From contig NZ_KB894506.1 of the NCBI RefSeq assembly GCF_000374485.1, forward strand, positions 1-64,000: 64,000 nucleotides of DNA, read 5' to 3'. Positions 16,555-26,116 of the stretch are shown here, in pieces; the first letter of the stretch is position 1; each line of letters begins with the position of its first letter. The DNA is from Algicola sagamiensis DSM 14643 (GTDB lineage: Bacteria > Pseudomonadota > Gammaproteobacteria > Enterobacterales > Alteromonadaceae). The notes beneath the pieces are model-generated. The model did no database searches. It was not told the origin of the DNA and was given only the letters and a program-made list of their open reading frames with translations. The translations under genes and the position numbers were made by a program.

Positions 16555-19344
16555 ATGATTAGAACAAAAAATGCGGTTAATGCCGTGCGCTTGGCATTAA
16601 CCTTCGGTGCTGCATCGACAGCAGCACTAACACCTGTAACACACGCCGCGGAAGAAGATGTAGAGCGGATAGAAGTTACAGGGTCCCGTATCAAACAAAC
16701 TGACATCGAAGGGGCAAACCCTGTCACGGTGATTGGTCAGGATCTCATCAAATCTTCAGGAATTACGGATATTGGTGACCTGATCCAAAGCTTACCTGCA
16801 ATGTCAGGCTCCCCAATTGGTACAACAACCAATAATGGTGGTAACGGTGGTGTATTCGTCAGTCTTCGTGGAATGGATGAAAAAAGAACACTTATCCTGA
16901 TTGATGGAAAGCGTGTTGTCACGAACGACTTCCAGACCATTCCTGCGGCGATGATCAAGCGTGTTGAAATTCTAAAAGACGGTGCTTCTGCGATTTATGG
17001 CGCAGATGCAGTGGCTGGGGTTGTGAATATTATTACCCGAAAAGACTTTGAAGGCGTTGAACTAACTTATCAGCACAACAATGCACTTGAAGCTGATGAA
17101 GGCGGCAATCAACACACTTACTCAGCAGTGTTTGGCCGAGCTTGGGATAATGGGTATACCAACTTTGGTGCCGAGTATGTTGAACAAGAAGAAGTCTTTA
17201 ACCGGGATCTCCCCTGGAAAATACTTCAAGCGCCTTTCTGGATGAAAGATTATGCGAAATATCGTCAATTTGGCTTTGTTGAAGGTGTATCTGTCACTCG
17301 TGGAGGAAGTTCCCGAATTCCAAATGGCAATTTCGTCGTTGAGGGAATGGATGGAAGTCAAACGTTGGATGATGATGGCAATATCATTCCTCTTGCCAGT
17401 GATAATCGATATAATTATCAACCCGTCAATTACATGCAAACCCCTTATGAAAAGCTAAATCTATGGGTAAATTCCGGGTTTGATATTAACGATGAAATCC
17501 GTTTTAAAACAATGATTCGCCATAGTAACCGTAAATCAGAGCAGCTATTAGCACCAACTCCATTCACCACTCCATCCGATCCTGGTTATAAGATTACAAT
17601 CACAAACCCTGATGGGACGACTTCAGTCGTCGATGGTATCTCTAAAGATAATTTCTATAACCCATTCCGTGTAAATGGCAAGCGAGCAAATGTTCTGAGT
17701 GTTAATCGGCGGATTGTTGAGGATGAAAGACGATATATTCAAAACAGCTCTATGACCCAAGCAGTTGCTACCCTGGAAGGTGAAATCAACGACTCTTGGT
17801 CTTGGGAGTTTTTCTATAACAAAGCGTATCGAACTGAACATTCAAAAGACTTCGGGCAATTCTCTGGAGAGCGCTTGGCAAATGCTATGGGGCCATCTTT
17901 CCAGGATGATAAAGGAAATATCCTTTGTGGTACGCCAGATAAGGTGATTAAAGGTTGTGTGCCAATTAACATGTTTGGTGCAGGGAATATCAGTCAGGAA
18001 ATGCTGAAGTATGTCAAGGCAACGCTTGTCGATGTCTATGAAGATGAAATGGACCATTTCTCAGGGACAATTATGGGAGAGCTGCATGATATTATGCCAG
18101 CAGGTTCGATTGGAGTTGCTTTTGGTTATGAATATCGTAAGGAAGAACGTGCGGTCTATTATGACTCAGGTAAGCAACATGGAACTGTTACGGGTACCAA
18201 AGCGACGAATGGTGTTGGTGGGTATAAAGTTAACTCATTAATGACTGAAATTGCTATACCGTTACTCGATCAAGATGATATGCGTTTTGATGCAAACCTC
18301 GGGTTGAGATACGATGACTTTAATACATTTGGCAGTAATGTCTCCCACCAGCTAGGACTGAAGTTCCAGCCAATGGATGGTTTATTACTCAGAGCAACAC
18401 TTGGTGAAGTATTTAGAGCACCAAATGTTGATGAGCTAGTTGGTACCGTTGTCAGTAATCCAACAGCAACCGATCCTTGTAACGCAAGTGAAATCCAAAA
18501 AGATTCGACAATTCGAAAAGATATTTGTATCGCACAAGGTGTCCCCTTTGATCATGAACAAGCGAACCGACAGCTAACAGAAACATGGGCTGGAAATATT
18601 AACCTTGATCCTGAAGAAGGCGACACACTGACCATCGGTGCAGCTTGGTCTCCAGACTTCTTAGAAGGGCTATCAGTGACGTTAGACTATTGGCAAATTG
18701 AACTTGAAAAAGCAATTGCTAGACGTCAAGCGCCAGCCATTCTTGATAAATGCTATAAAGAAGGTGACCAAAGCTTTTGTGACCTGATAAAGAGAGACCC
18801 ATTTGGTGAAGTGATTGATATTGATAACAAAATGGATAATTTGGGTGAAATCAATGTCAAAGGTGTTGATTTAGAGTTGAAATACGCCTTCGAGACTTCA
18901 GTCGGTGAATGGAAAACATCACTATCTTGGACTCATTTGCTTAAACGTGAGCAGCGTAATGAACCTGGTAGTAAAATTGTTGAGGTCACGGGAGGGTACT
19001 ACAACTCCTATGGTGATGAGTCTTATATTCAGGATAAAGCGATTCTTGGCTTTGGCTGGTTCTATGAAGATTTAACGATTAACTACAAAATAGAATACCT
19101 GAGTGGGTTAGATGCGGTTGATGGAGAGCCAGAAGATAAAGACTTCTTTACGATCGGCTCATTTGTTTATCATGATATCTCAGCTGATTATAGTTTCCAG
19201 ACAGGGACGACGGCTTCATTTGGTTTAACGAACCTATTTAACAAGGAGCCACCATATAATCCATTGAATACAAATGATACCGACTCTTCAGCATATCGTG
19301 TTCTCGGTCGTTCTATGTTCTTCCGTGTAACACAAAAGTTCTAA
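16555..19344 (+). CDS. TonB-dependent outer-membrane receptor
   Basis: This is a 929-residue outer-membrane receptor. A signal peptide of about 31 residues ends THA. The TonB box region follows (VERIEVTGSRIKQTDIEG), then a plug domain (NPVTVIGQDLIKSSG, then VFVSLRGMDEKRTLILIDG and GASAIYGADAVAGVVNIIT). The C-terminal beta-barrel ends GRSMFFRVTQKF with the terminal Phe typical of outer-membrane proteins. Its length and its VTGSRIK start resemble the large marine receptors for peptides, sugars or other polymers rather than siderophore receptors. The ligand is unknown. A strong terminator follows. Confidence 0.92.
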   Translation: MIRTKNAVNAVRLALTFGAASTAALTPVTHAAEEDVERIEVTGSRIKQTDIEGANPVTVIGQDLIKSSGITDIGDLIQSLPAMSGSPIGTTTNNGGNGGVFVSLRGMDEKRTLILIDGKRVVTNDFQTIPAAMIKRVEILKDGASAIYGADAVAGVVNIITRKDFEGVELTYQHNNALEADEGGNQHTYSAVFGRAWDNGYTNFGAEYVEQEEVFNRDLPWKILQAPFWMKDYAKYRQFGFVEGVSVTRGGSSRIPNGNFVVEGMDGSQTLDDDGNIIPLASDNRYNYQPVNYMQTPYEKLNLWVNSGFDINDEIRFKTMIRHSNRKSEQLLAPTPFTTPSDPGYKITITNPDGTTSVVDGISKDNFYNPFRVNGKRANVLSVNRRIVEDERRYIQNSSMTQAVATLEGEINDSWSWEFFYNKAYRTEHSKDFGQFSGERLANAMGPSFQDDKGNILCGTPDKVIKGCVPINMFGAGNISQEMLKYVKATLVDVYEDEMDHFSGTIMGELHDIMPAGSIGVAFGYEYRKEERAVYYDSGKQHGTVTGTKATNGVGGYKVNSLMTEIAIPLLDQDDMRFDANLGLRYDDFNTFGSNVSHQLGLKFQPMDGLLLRATLGEVFRAPNVDELVGTVVSNPTATDPCNASEIQKDSTIRKDICIAQGVPFDHEQANRQLTETWAGNINLDPEEGDTLTIGAAWSPDFLEGLSVTLDYWQIELEKAIARRQAPAILDKCYKEGDQSFCDLIKRDPFGEVIDIDNKMDNLGEINVKGVDLELKYAFETSVGEWKTSLSWTHLLKREQRNEPGSKIVEVTGGYYNSYGDESYIQDKAILGFGWFYEDLTINYKIEYLSGLDAVDGEPEDKDFFTIGSFVYHDISADYSFQTGTTASFGLTNLFNKEPPYNPLNTNDTDSSAYRVLGRSMFFRVTQKF

Positions 19345-19385
19345 CAGCTTATCGAAATCAATGAGAATATTGAAAAACAAATCAA

Positions 19386-19419
19386 ATACCAGTCAGTATT
19401 GCTGACTGGTATTTTTTTA
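19386..19419 (+). terminator. Intrinsic terminator after TonB receptor
   Basis: ATACCAGTCAG (19386-19396), loop TATTG, and CTGACTGGTAT (19402-19412) form an 11-bp perfect stem running into a T-run. Confidence 0.9.
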
Positions 19420-20215
19420 GTCATTGAGAATATTTTTATTGGCTAATATTTTTCAGTGTTGAATTAGACTTGTTCGATCATTCGATTTAAATCACTTACC
19501 CACGAAAAAACCATAAATTTTAACTATTCCCCCAAATTTTATTTAATATTCTTTTTTGAATTTCTGATTTGGTCATGAAACTTTCACTCAAAATGTAAGA
19601 TCGTGATTGATGTGAAGGGAAGGCAGAGAGTCTTCCGTGTTTGATAAATGGCGTCGGAAAACAGCAGCCACTTATGTGTTCATTATCGATTGAGTGTTAT
19701 CTGATGTTGCGATGGCCAGATTCTGACAGATAAAAAATCACGATAAGAAGCAAGCTGTCAACTTTATCTAACCTGCAAGCTCTCAGTTATATTCATTCTT
19801 AAAGGGTATAAACAGAAAAAAGAACTGTAAATTTATATGGACGTTTACCATACTTTTTTGTATATAAAACAATCGACTATTTTATATTTTTACTGTTTTC
19901 TTACGGACTTTTTTTCTTTATTGTCTATATTTCGTGCTGTGGGCTAATTGATGGCAAATCAGGTGGGAACTTTCCTTTACCATTCATCTTAGATAAAAAA
20001 TATTATTTAGGAACATATGGTTATCTCTTCTTCTCCCAAAAGGCCTGTTGCTTCTGAGCGCTCTTCATGAATCATACTGCGCTTACATCTATTGCACTGC
20101 TCAAATACAGCTTTTGAAGAGCATTGTTTCTTCATTCAATAAAAATCCCAGCAAAAAAGACTTTTTATCCTTTGTGAGAAAGAGCCAAAAGGCCATGCTT
20201 CCGGAAGCAGGAAGA
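19420..20215. other. Long intergenic region upstream of protease gene
   Basis: About 800 bases without a convincing gene. It contains a small hairpin GGAAG-N9-CTTCC near 19620 and several AT-rich promoter-like stretches around 19830-19950. A 73-codon frame at 20048-20269 starts with TTG and shows no family features. I looked for a cyclic-di-GMP (GEMM) riboswitch because such RNAs precede chitin-binding genes in Vibrio, but the conserved core is absent. Confidence 0.4.
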
Positions 20216-20218
20216 TCA

Positions 20219-20255
20219 CATTGGGTAATTGCCCCGGAGCTTGCTCCAACCAATA
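20219..20255 (+). promoter_or_regulatory. Hairpin leader next to the protease ribosome binding site
   Basis: ATTGG near 20221 pairs with CCAAT near 20250 and encloses the perfect GGAGC-TT-GCTCC hairpin at about 20237-20248. The structure ends shortly before the AAGGAAAA ribosome binding site and ATG 20271. Just upstream, GCTTCCGGAAGC (about 20199-20210) is another perfect palindrome. The position suggests control of translation or mRNA stability; this is inference from pairing only. Confidence 0.35.
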
Positions 20256-20270
20256 ACAAGGAAAAATAAA

Positions 20271-21548
20271 ATGAAAACAACAAAACAAGCACTATTTACT
20301 CGTGATGCCGTTTTGTGGCAGGCATTACCTGTTGCGATCACATCAGTGATGTTGTCTAGCTTTATTCCATTTACTGAAGCAATGGAAGATGACTATCAGG
20401 CGGAAATCGTAGGTGGGAAAGAAGCCATACCCTACTCCAGACCTTATCAAGTCGCATTATTGATGAATGGTCGTCAAGGATGCGGCGGCACTTTAATCAG
20501 TCCGAATTGGGTGTTAACAGCGGCGCACTGTTTGGATAATGCCTACCCAAGTGCCATGTCTGTGCGTGTTGGAGCACATAGCCTGAGTCGAAATGATGGC
20601 CAGACGATTCAGGTCAGTCAGATCATTGTGCATGAGAACTGGTATGGCGCGAATAATATTCGTTCGGGTTATGATATTGGTTTGTTGAAGCTCTCGTCTC
20701 CTGCCAGCAGCCAATATCAACCAGCAAAACTGCCAACTGCGACGATTGAGCAGCAATACGCAGGTATTGGTGATGCTGTGACTGTATCTGGATGGGGATT
20801 GACGTACCATAGAGGTCAACAAAGTGACGTTCTGCGAGAAGTGAATTTACCTGTGATTTCGAATAGTAGCTGTAGCCAAAGGTTGAACTTCAATATTCCT
20901 AGCTCTGTCATTTGCGGTGGTGGAGAAGGTGGTGTATCCGCTTGTAATGGGGATAGTGGTGGACCTTATGCCGCCAATATAAATGGCACATACTATAACT
21001 TTGGTATTGTGAGCTGGGGCATTAACTGTCAGGGAGCTACGGCATTTACGCGAGTCAGTAGCTACGTCGATTGGATTAAGCAAAAAACAGGGATTGGTGA
21101 TGGTGGCGGAAATCCTGGGAGTGGGCCAGTGGCTGACTTTAGTTATTCAGTCTCTGGCATGACAATTTCATTCAATAACGAATCTCGTGATGACGGTGGT
21201 ATTGTTCGAAGTGAATGGGATTTCGGTGACGGGAATCGTTCTTCTGAAGGTTCACCACAGCACACGTATCGCCAAAATGGTTCTTATACGGTGTCGCTAA
21301 AGGTGACTGGAGATGATGGAAAAGTTGGAACATCATCAAAAACAGTTGAAGTGGGTGACTCTGGTACACCGGGCTGTGGCAATTTACCGACGTGGGATTT
21401 CAGGACGTATTACTATGCTGGTGATCGCATCATATGGATGGGGTATCAATTTGAAGCAATGGAATTTTCGTTTTCAGCAGATCCACTGATATATAGTAAT
21501 GTCTGGAGAAACCTTGGGTCGTGTGGTAACAGAGGATGGAAACAATAA
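20271..21548 (+). CDS. Secreted chymotrypsin-fold serine protease with PKD and carbohydrate-binding modules
   Basis: This 425-residue protein has an N-terminal export segment, then a S1 peptidase domain starting IVGG at residue 46. The catalytic triad is His86 (TAAHC), Asp135 (YDIGLL) and Ser229 (NGDSGGP). The position equivalent to trypsin Asp189 is Ser223, so chymotrypsin- or elastase-like specificity is more likely than trypsin-like. A PKD domain follows (about 292-372, with SEWDFGDG). A final Trp-rich module of ~45 residues begins WDFRTYYYAGDRIIWMGYQFEA, fitting CBM5/12 chitin-binding domains. ATG 20271 is preferred because AAGGAAAA precedes it. Probably exported by type II secretion to degrade proteins on chitinous or polysaccharide surfaces. 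Confidence 0.9.
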   Translation: MKTTKQALFTRDAVLWQALPVAITSVMLSSFIPFTEAMEDDYQAEIVGGKEAIPYSRPYQVALLMNGRQGCGGTLISPNWVLTAAHCLDNAYPSAMSVRVGAHSLSRNDGQTIQVSQIIVHENWYGANNIRSGYDIGLLKLSSPASSQYQPAKLPTATIEQQYAGIGDAVTVSGWGLTYHRGQQSDVLREVNLPVISNSSCSQRLNFNIPSSVICGGGEGGVSACNGDSGGPYAANINGTYYNFGIVSWGINCQGATAFTRVSSYVDWIKQKTGIGDGGGNPGSGPVADFSYSVSGMTISFNNESRDDGGIVRSEWDFGDGNRSSEGSPQHTYRQNGSYTVSLKVTGDDGKVGTSSKTVEVGDSGTPGCGNLPTWDFRTYYYAGDRIIWMGYQFEAMEFSFSADPLIYSNVWRNLGSCGNRGWKQ

Positions 21549-21565
21549 TAATATCAAGGAAATAT

Positions 21566-21583
21566 GCGGGGCAAATGCCCCGC
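21566..21583. terminator. GC-rich hairpin between convergent protease and MCP genes
   Basis: GCGGGGC-AAAT-GCCCCGC is a perfect 7-bp GC stem in the 61-base convergent spacer. No clear T-run follows on either strand, so termination is possible but not certain. Confidence 0.45.
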
Positions 21584-21609
21584 GTTGTGACTATTCGGCC
21601 TGAATTAAA

Positions 21610-23607
21610 CTAGCTGACTTTAAATTGATTCACGACTTCATGCTGTGCTTCAGCTTGGGTCGAAATTCCTTGTGCAGATCGATAAGCATCTTGTGCTTGT
21701 TGTGATACAGCGCTGGCCATATCGGAGACTTGCGTCAAGTCTATGGCGATACTTTGTGCGACGGTTGTTTGTTCTTCAGCTGCGGCTGCAATCTGCGTGC
21801 TCATCGAAGAAATTTCTTCGATATCTTCGACAATTACCTGAATTGCGCTATCGATTACTTTTGAATTACTCGCACAGTTTTCGGTTCGCTCACGACTCAC
21901 CCGCATATATTCAACCGCTTTTTTAGCGCCAGTTTGTAGTGTAGTCAGTAGCGCCTGGATCTCATTTGTGGAGTCATGAGTTTTGTTAGCTAAAGCACGA
22001 ACCTCATCCGCAACAACCGCAAACCCTCGTCCATGAACCCCTGCTCGGGCGGCTTCAATTGCTGCGTTTAATGCAAGCAGATTTGTTTGTTCTGCAATAC
22101 CTTGGATCACTTCTAAAATTCGTCCAACGCGCTCCGAGTCTTGATATAGGGTTTCAATCACTGCTGCAGTATTTTGGACGTTTGATTCGAGGTTGCCAAT
22201 TTCTTGCACATTCTTTTCGATCAGTGATTTGCTCTCGCCAATGTGAGTATTGATTTCATCAACCCGATGCTGGGCACTGACCGCATTATTCGCTACTTCC
22301 TGAATGGCCGCTTCCATTTCTGTGACAGCACTTGACATTGACGTCGTATGATCACATTGACGTTGAATATCTTCATTCGTTTGGTGACTCATATCCTGGC
22401 CTGATTGGGCTGCTTTGCTGACATCTTCAGCGAGAGAAATGATATGAATAAGCGTATCTCGAAGGCGATGAACTAATTGGTTGACCGATCTCGCTAGCAT
22501 CGCAAATTCATCTTTTCCTTTGATGGATAGCTCTTTGGTGAGGTTGCCTTGTTCAATTTCTTTGAGGACAGTGTTAATGTCTTGAAGTGGTCTGACAATC
22601 CCTGACTTCACACGTAATCCAATGATCGCAGCTGCAAATAATGAAATCAGGATAGCAACACCAATCGTTTGGATTGTCATGAAAACAGTGTCATGGGCAT
22701 GTTGGTTGGCTTGCTTACTGAGCTTACTAATTTGCAATCGCAATACCGAGAACTTTTCCAGAACGTCGTTCAACTCTTCGGATATTTGACTCAAGCGAGC
22801 TTGATTTTCTTCTGCGAGCTGAATTTTCTGGACATAACTGGGTACGAGTCCATTTGGTTGATTGATTTCAGTTTCCAGAATCTGAATGTAAGGCTCTACA
22901 GATGCATAAGCATTTGCATTCATCCGCTTCATTTTTCCAAGTTTGTCCACAAGTTGGAATAGCAATTCTTGGCTTTTTTCTTGGGTGTCTTTCACGATAT
23001 CCAAGTTATTTTGCTTCAGCATATCATCAACGGACAGGATCAATGCTTCACCATTTTGTCGAATAAACTTAGCTTCCCATTCTAACTTAATGTTGTCTGT
23101 ATCATCGGCAATACTGTTTAGATCGTCAGCGAAAAACTCCCAATCTTCAGAGAGCTTTACAGAACGTTGGACAGCGATATCTTTCACATCGACCCACTTG
23201 CGGCGTTGCGAGAGTGCCGTTTTTGACTGATAAAAAATACTTGTCGTTTTTTGTTCGATATCGGAAAGTTGTTTTGCGAGTTCAGGAAAAGCTTTTAGCG
23301 TTTGTCGAAGTGCTTTTATTTTTGCGAGGTAACGACTGTGCGTGCTTTGGTAGCTTTTTTGGATTTCCGGTAAGACATTGAGTCGAAGTTCGTTTTCATG
23401 TTGCATCAGAAATTTATTACTGTTGAGCAGTAATAATGCCGCTTCTGCGCTTTGGCTTTGCATGTGTTGGATATCTTCTGACATGAAATTCAAATCATCT
23501 TTGATTCGATCAAGCTGCAGATAGGATAAAATTCCTGTTGTGATGATCAGGAGCACTAAAATAAGAAAGCCAAAGAGTACTTTCTGTACAATTGTGAGTT
23601 GGGGCAT
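21610..23607 (-). CDS. Methyl-accepting chemotaxis protein
   Basis: This is a 665-residue transmembrane chemoreceptor. TM1 is at about residues 9-29, followed by a long, mainly helical periplasmic sensor of ~290 residues, TM2 near 310-335 ([18 protein letters not shown]), then HAMP ([20 protein letters not shown]). The signalling domain has the invariant hairpin tip [18 protein letters not shown] and [14 protein letters not shown]. It should couple ligand sensing to CheA/CheW. The helical sensor resembles four-helix or helical-bimodular type; the ligand is unknown. It converges with the protease gene. Confidence 0.93.
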   Translation of the reverse strand: MPQLTIVQKVLFGFLILVLLIITTGILSYLQLDRIKDDLNFMSEDIQHMQSQSAEAALLLLNSNKFLMQHENELRLNVLPEIQKSYQSTHSRYLAKIKALRQTLKAFPELAKQLSDIEQKTTSIFYQSKTALSQRRKWVDVKDIAVQRSVKLSEDWEFFADDLNSIADDTDNIKLEWEAKFIRQNGEALILSVDDMLKQNNLDIVKDTQEKSQELLFQLVDKLGKMKRMNANAYASVEPYIQILETEINQPNGLVPSYVQKIQLAEENQARLSQISEELNDVLEKFSVLRLQISKLSKQANQHAHDTVFMTIQTIGVAILISLFAAAIIGLRVKSGIVRPLQDINTVLKEIEQGNLTKELSIKGKDEFAMLARSVNQLVHRLRDTLIHIISLAEDVSKAAQSGQDMSHQTNEDIQRQCDHTTSMSSAVTEMEAAIQEVANNAVSAQHRVDEINTHIGESKSLIEKNVQEIGNLESNVQNTAAVIETLYQDSERVGRILEVIQGIAEQTNLLALNAAIEAARAGVHGRGFAVVADEVRALANKTHDSTNEIQALLTTLQTGAKKAVEYMRVSRERTENCASNSKVIDSAIQVIVEDIEEISSMSTQIAAAAEEQTTVAQSIAIDLTQVSDMASAVSQQAQDAYRSAQGISTQAEAQHEVVNQFKVS

Positions 23608-23795
23608 CGTACTTACTTCTTTTCAGGGAGTGACACAAATGTGTGTTAATCTAATTGCCTTAACCGATACATTGGTATGAGTTAAAAACTAAAGGATGAG
23701 GAATTTACGCGAATTTCATTCAATTTTCTACGATTAATCGATGAAATATGATGAAAAAAACTACAAATAGTCAACAGTATTGAACAGGGTCAAGT

Positions 23796-23978
23796 ATGGT
23801 TGAGCTGATACTTAGTCTGGTGACAGGTATTGTCATTGGAATTGTTTTTTCTTTTTTTAAACTACCTTTACCAGCACCACCGGTTTTAGCGGGGGTCGCA
23901 GGCGTCGTTGGGATCTATCTTGGGGGGCAGATCTTTATTTTTTTGGCGCGGTATTTTAGTAGTGTTGGGGGGGGATAA
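23796..23978 (+). CDS. XapX-domain small membrane protein
   Basis: This 60-residue protein has two hydrophobic helices separated by a proline-rich turn (FFKLPLPAPPVLAGVAG), which is the XapX domain (DUF1427) pattern. It is a small inner-membrane protein of unknown function. It is divergent from the MCP and convergent with ettA. Confidence 0.75.
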   Translation: MVELILSLVTGIVIGIVFSFFKLPLPAPPVLAGVAGVVGIYLGGQIFIFLARYFSSVGGG

Positions 23979-24019
23979 ACTGGGAATACAATGTACTCCC
24001 AGATTGAATTTTAAAGATG

Positions 24020-24041
24020 CCATCACCTCCAGAGGTGATGG
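24020..24041. terminator. Hairpin between convergent XapX and ettA genes
   Basis: CCATCACCT (24020-24028), loop CCAG, and AGGTGATGG (24033-24041) form a perfect 9-bp stem 12 bases from the ettA stop. The flanking T-run is poor on both strands, so it may work in either or both directions. Confidence 0.5.
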
Positions 24042-24052
24042 TGGATAAATGA

Positions 24053-25717
24053 CTATGTACTGATTTTTTTGTACTTGATTCGATGTGGCTCGGCAGCGGC
24101 ACCGATTGTTTGCTTTAACCAGGCTTCGTACTCGGTGTAGTTTCCTTCAAAGAAGTTGACTTGGCCTTCATCACGGTAATCCAGAATATGCGTCGCGATT
24201 CTGTCAAGGAACCAGCGATCGTGCGAGATAACCAAAGCACAACCAGGGAACTCTAAGAGTGCATTTTCAAGCGCACGGAGTGTTTCAACGTCCAAATCAT
24301 TGGTTGGCTCATCCAGAAGGAGAAGGTTACCGCCAGCTCGAAGGAGCTTTGCAAGGTGAACCCGATTTCTTTCACCACCAGAAAGGTCCTTAATGAACTT
24401 TTGCTGATCGTTACCACGGAAGTTGAAGCGACCAACATAAGCACGGCTTTGTACTTCGAAGTTACCAATCTTGATGATATCCTGACCGTCAGAGATTTCT
24501 TGCCATACGGTGTTATTACCGTTCATTTCATCACGGAACTGATCGACTGTTGCTAACTGAACCGTTTCGCCTAGTTCTATAGAGCCACTATCAGGTGTTT
24601 CAGACCCAGAAATCATTCTGAAAAGAGTTGATTTACCTGCACCGTTTGCACCGATGATCCCGACAATTGCACCTTTGGGAACACTAAAGCTTAAGTCATC
24701 AATTAAAACACGATCGCCGTATGATTTCGTGATGTTCTTTACATCAAGTACTTTATCACCAAGACGTGTGCCAACTGGGATGTAAAGCTCATTGGTTTCG
24801 TTGCGTTTTTGGTAATCTTGGCTATTCAGCTCTTCAAACCGTGCCATACGAGCTTTACTTTTTGCCTGACGACCTTTGGCATTGCTACGAACCCACTCAA
24901 GCTCTTGTTTGATTGAGCGTTGGCGTGCTTTTTCTGACTTCTCTTCTTGCTCAAGACGTTGTTCTTTTTGCTCAAGCCAAGATGAGTAGTTTCCTTCCCA
25001 CGGAATGCCATAACCACGGTCCAGCTCTAAAATCCAGCCGGCTGCATTATCGAGGAAATAACGGTCGTGGGTAATAGCCACAACAGTACCTGTGTATTCA
25101 TGAAGGAATCGCTCTAACCATGCAACCGACTCAGCATCCAAATGGTTTGTTGGTTCGTCGAGCAGGAGCATGTCCGGCTTTTCAAGCAGTAAACGACAGA
25201 TGGCGACACGGCGGCGCTCACCACCCGATAAGACTTCAATCTTAGCATCCCACTCTGGTAGGCGAAGTGCATCGGCTGCGCGCTCAAGAATTTGTTCGAA
25301 ATTATGACCGTCTTTTGCTTGGATGATTGCTTCCAGTTCGCCTTGCTCTTTTGCAAGTGCATCAAAGTCTGCATTTTCATCAGCATAGGCTGCATACACA
25401 GCATCAAGGCGCTCTAAAGCTTGCTTGACATCAGCAAGGGCTTCTTCAACAACTTCGCGAACGGTCTTATCCAGGTCTAACTGTGGCTCCTGAGGTAAGT
25501 AGCCGATGTTAATACCTGGCTGTGGTCTTGCTTCACCATCAATTTCTTTATCGATACCAGCCATGATGCGCAGCAATGTTGATTTACCTGCGCCATTTAA
25601 GCCGAGGACACCAATTTTTGCGCCAGGGAAAAAGGAAAGAGAAATATCTTTGAGGATTGTTTTTTTAGGGGGAACAACTTTGCTCACCCGTGACATCGTA
25701 TAGATATATTGTGCCAT
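24053..25717 (-). CDS. ettA: Energy-dependent translational throttle protein EttA (ABC-F ATPase)
   Basis: This 554-residue protein has two ABC ATPase domains and no membrane segment, as in E. coli EttA (555). The first Walker A is GLNGAGKST with signature LSGGERRRVAI; the second is GANGAGKST with LSGGERNRVHL. The linker between them contains the charged PtIM-type coiled coil (EQKEQRLEQEEKSEKARQ). EttA binds the ribosomal E site and gates the first elongation step according to the ATP/ADP ratio. The start MAQYIYTMSRVSKVVPPKK is family-typical, so the longer upstream frame to 25801 is discarded. Confidence 0.93.
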   Translation of the reverse strand: MAQYIYTMSRVSKVVPPKKTILKDISLSFFPGAKIGVLGLNGAGKSTLLRIMAGIDKEIDGEARPQPGINIGYLPQEPQLDLDKTVREVVEEALADVKQALERLDAVYAAYADENADFDALAKEQGELEAIIQAKDGHNFEQILERAADALRLPEWDAKIEVLSGGERRRVAICRLLLEKPDMLLLDEPTNHLDAESVAWLERFLHEYTGTVVAITHDRYFLDNAAGWILELDRGYGIPWEGNYSSWLEQKEQRLEQEEKSEKARQRSIKQELEWVRSNAKGRQAKSKARMARFEELNSQDYQKRNETNELYIPVGTRLGDKVLDVKNITKSYGDRVLIDDLSFSVPKGAIVGIIGANGAGKSTLFRMISGSETPDSGSIELGETVQLATVDQFRDEMNGNNTVWQEISDGQDIIKIGNFEVQSRAYVGRFNFRGNDQQKFIKDLSGGERNRVHLAKLLRAGGNLLLLDEPTNDLDVETLRALENALLEFPGCALVISHDRWFLDRIATHILDYRDEGQVNFFEGNYTEYEAWLKQTIGAAAEPHRIKYKKIST

Positions 25718-26116
25718 GTGAAATTTTATAAAGAGATTTGTATTGAATGGGGGGTATTTTATCTGATGTTCATGTGAGTTGCATCGACATAAACGACTCA
25801 TTTATGAAAATTAAGTCAAAATATAGAATCACAGCACAGATAAATAATTGAATCTAGACTGAACTCTTCTCGACATCACTCTCTTCCATTCATTCATGCT
25901 CCTCGGCCCTTTGTATGAGGGCCAATTATTCACTGCCCAATTTCTATTCGTTTCAGGCTGTTTTCGAAAAAAAAATCGGAAACAATCGTCATTTTTTTAA
26001 GGCAGCCCCAATAAAAAATGAGTAGAATAATCTCCAATCTACAGATATTCGTCCTGTTCAATATTGGATAGAAAATCAACCCACCCTACATCGTCAGAAA
26101 TGTCGAAGGAGTAATA
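25718..26116. other. Intergenic region between divergent ettA and glyA
   Basis: About 400 bases with both promoters. GGCCCT (25905-25910) and AGGGCC (25918-25923) form a 6-bp hairpin without a T-run. A good ribosome binding site (AAGGAG) precedes glyA. No glycine riboswitch or other known RNA was recognised. Confidence 0.45.

Noticed and set aside
19900-20000. Cyclic-di-GMP (GEMM) riboswitch before the chitin-binding-type protease
   Set aside because: GGCAAA and GTGGGAA occur, but the conserved GEMM core around GACGCAAAG and the second stem are missing.
20048-20269. 73-codon frame ahead of the protease gene
   Set aside because: Starts with TTG, has no ribosome binding site or recognisable motif, and runs through the hairpins at the protease start.
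25905-25923. Hairpin GGCCCT-N7-AGGGCC upstream of glyA
   Set aside because: No T-run, no gene end nearby and no similarity to a known riboswitch; listed only as part of the spacer.
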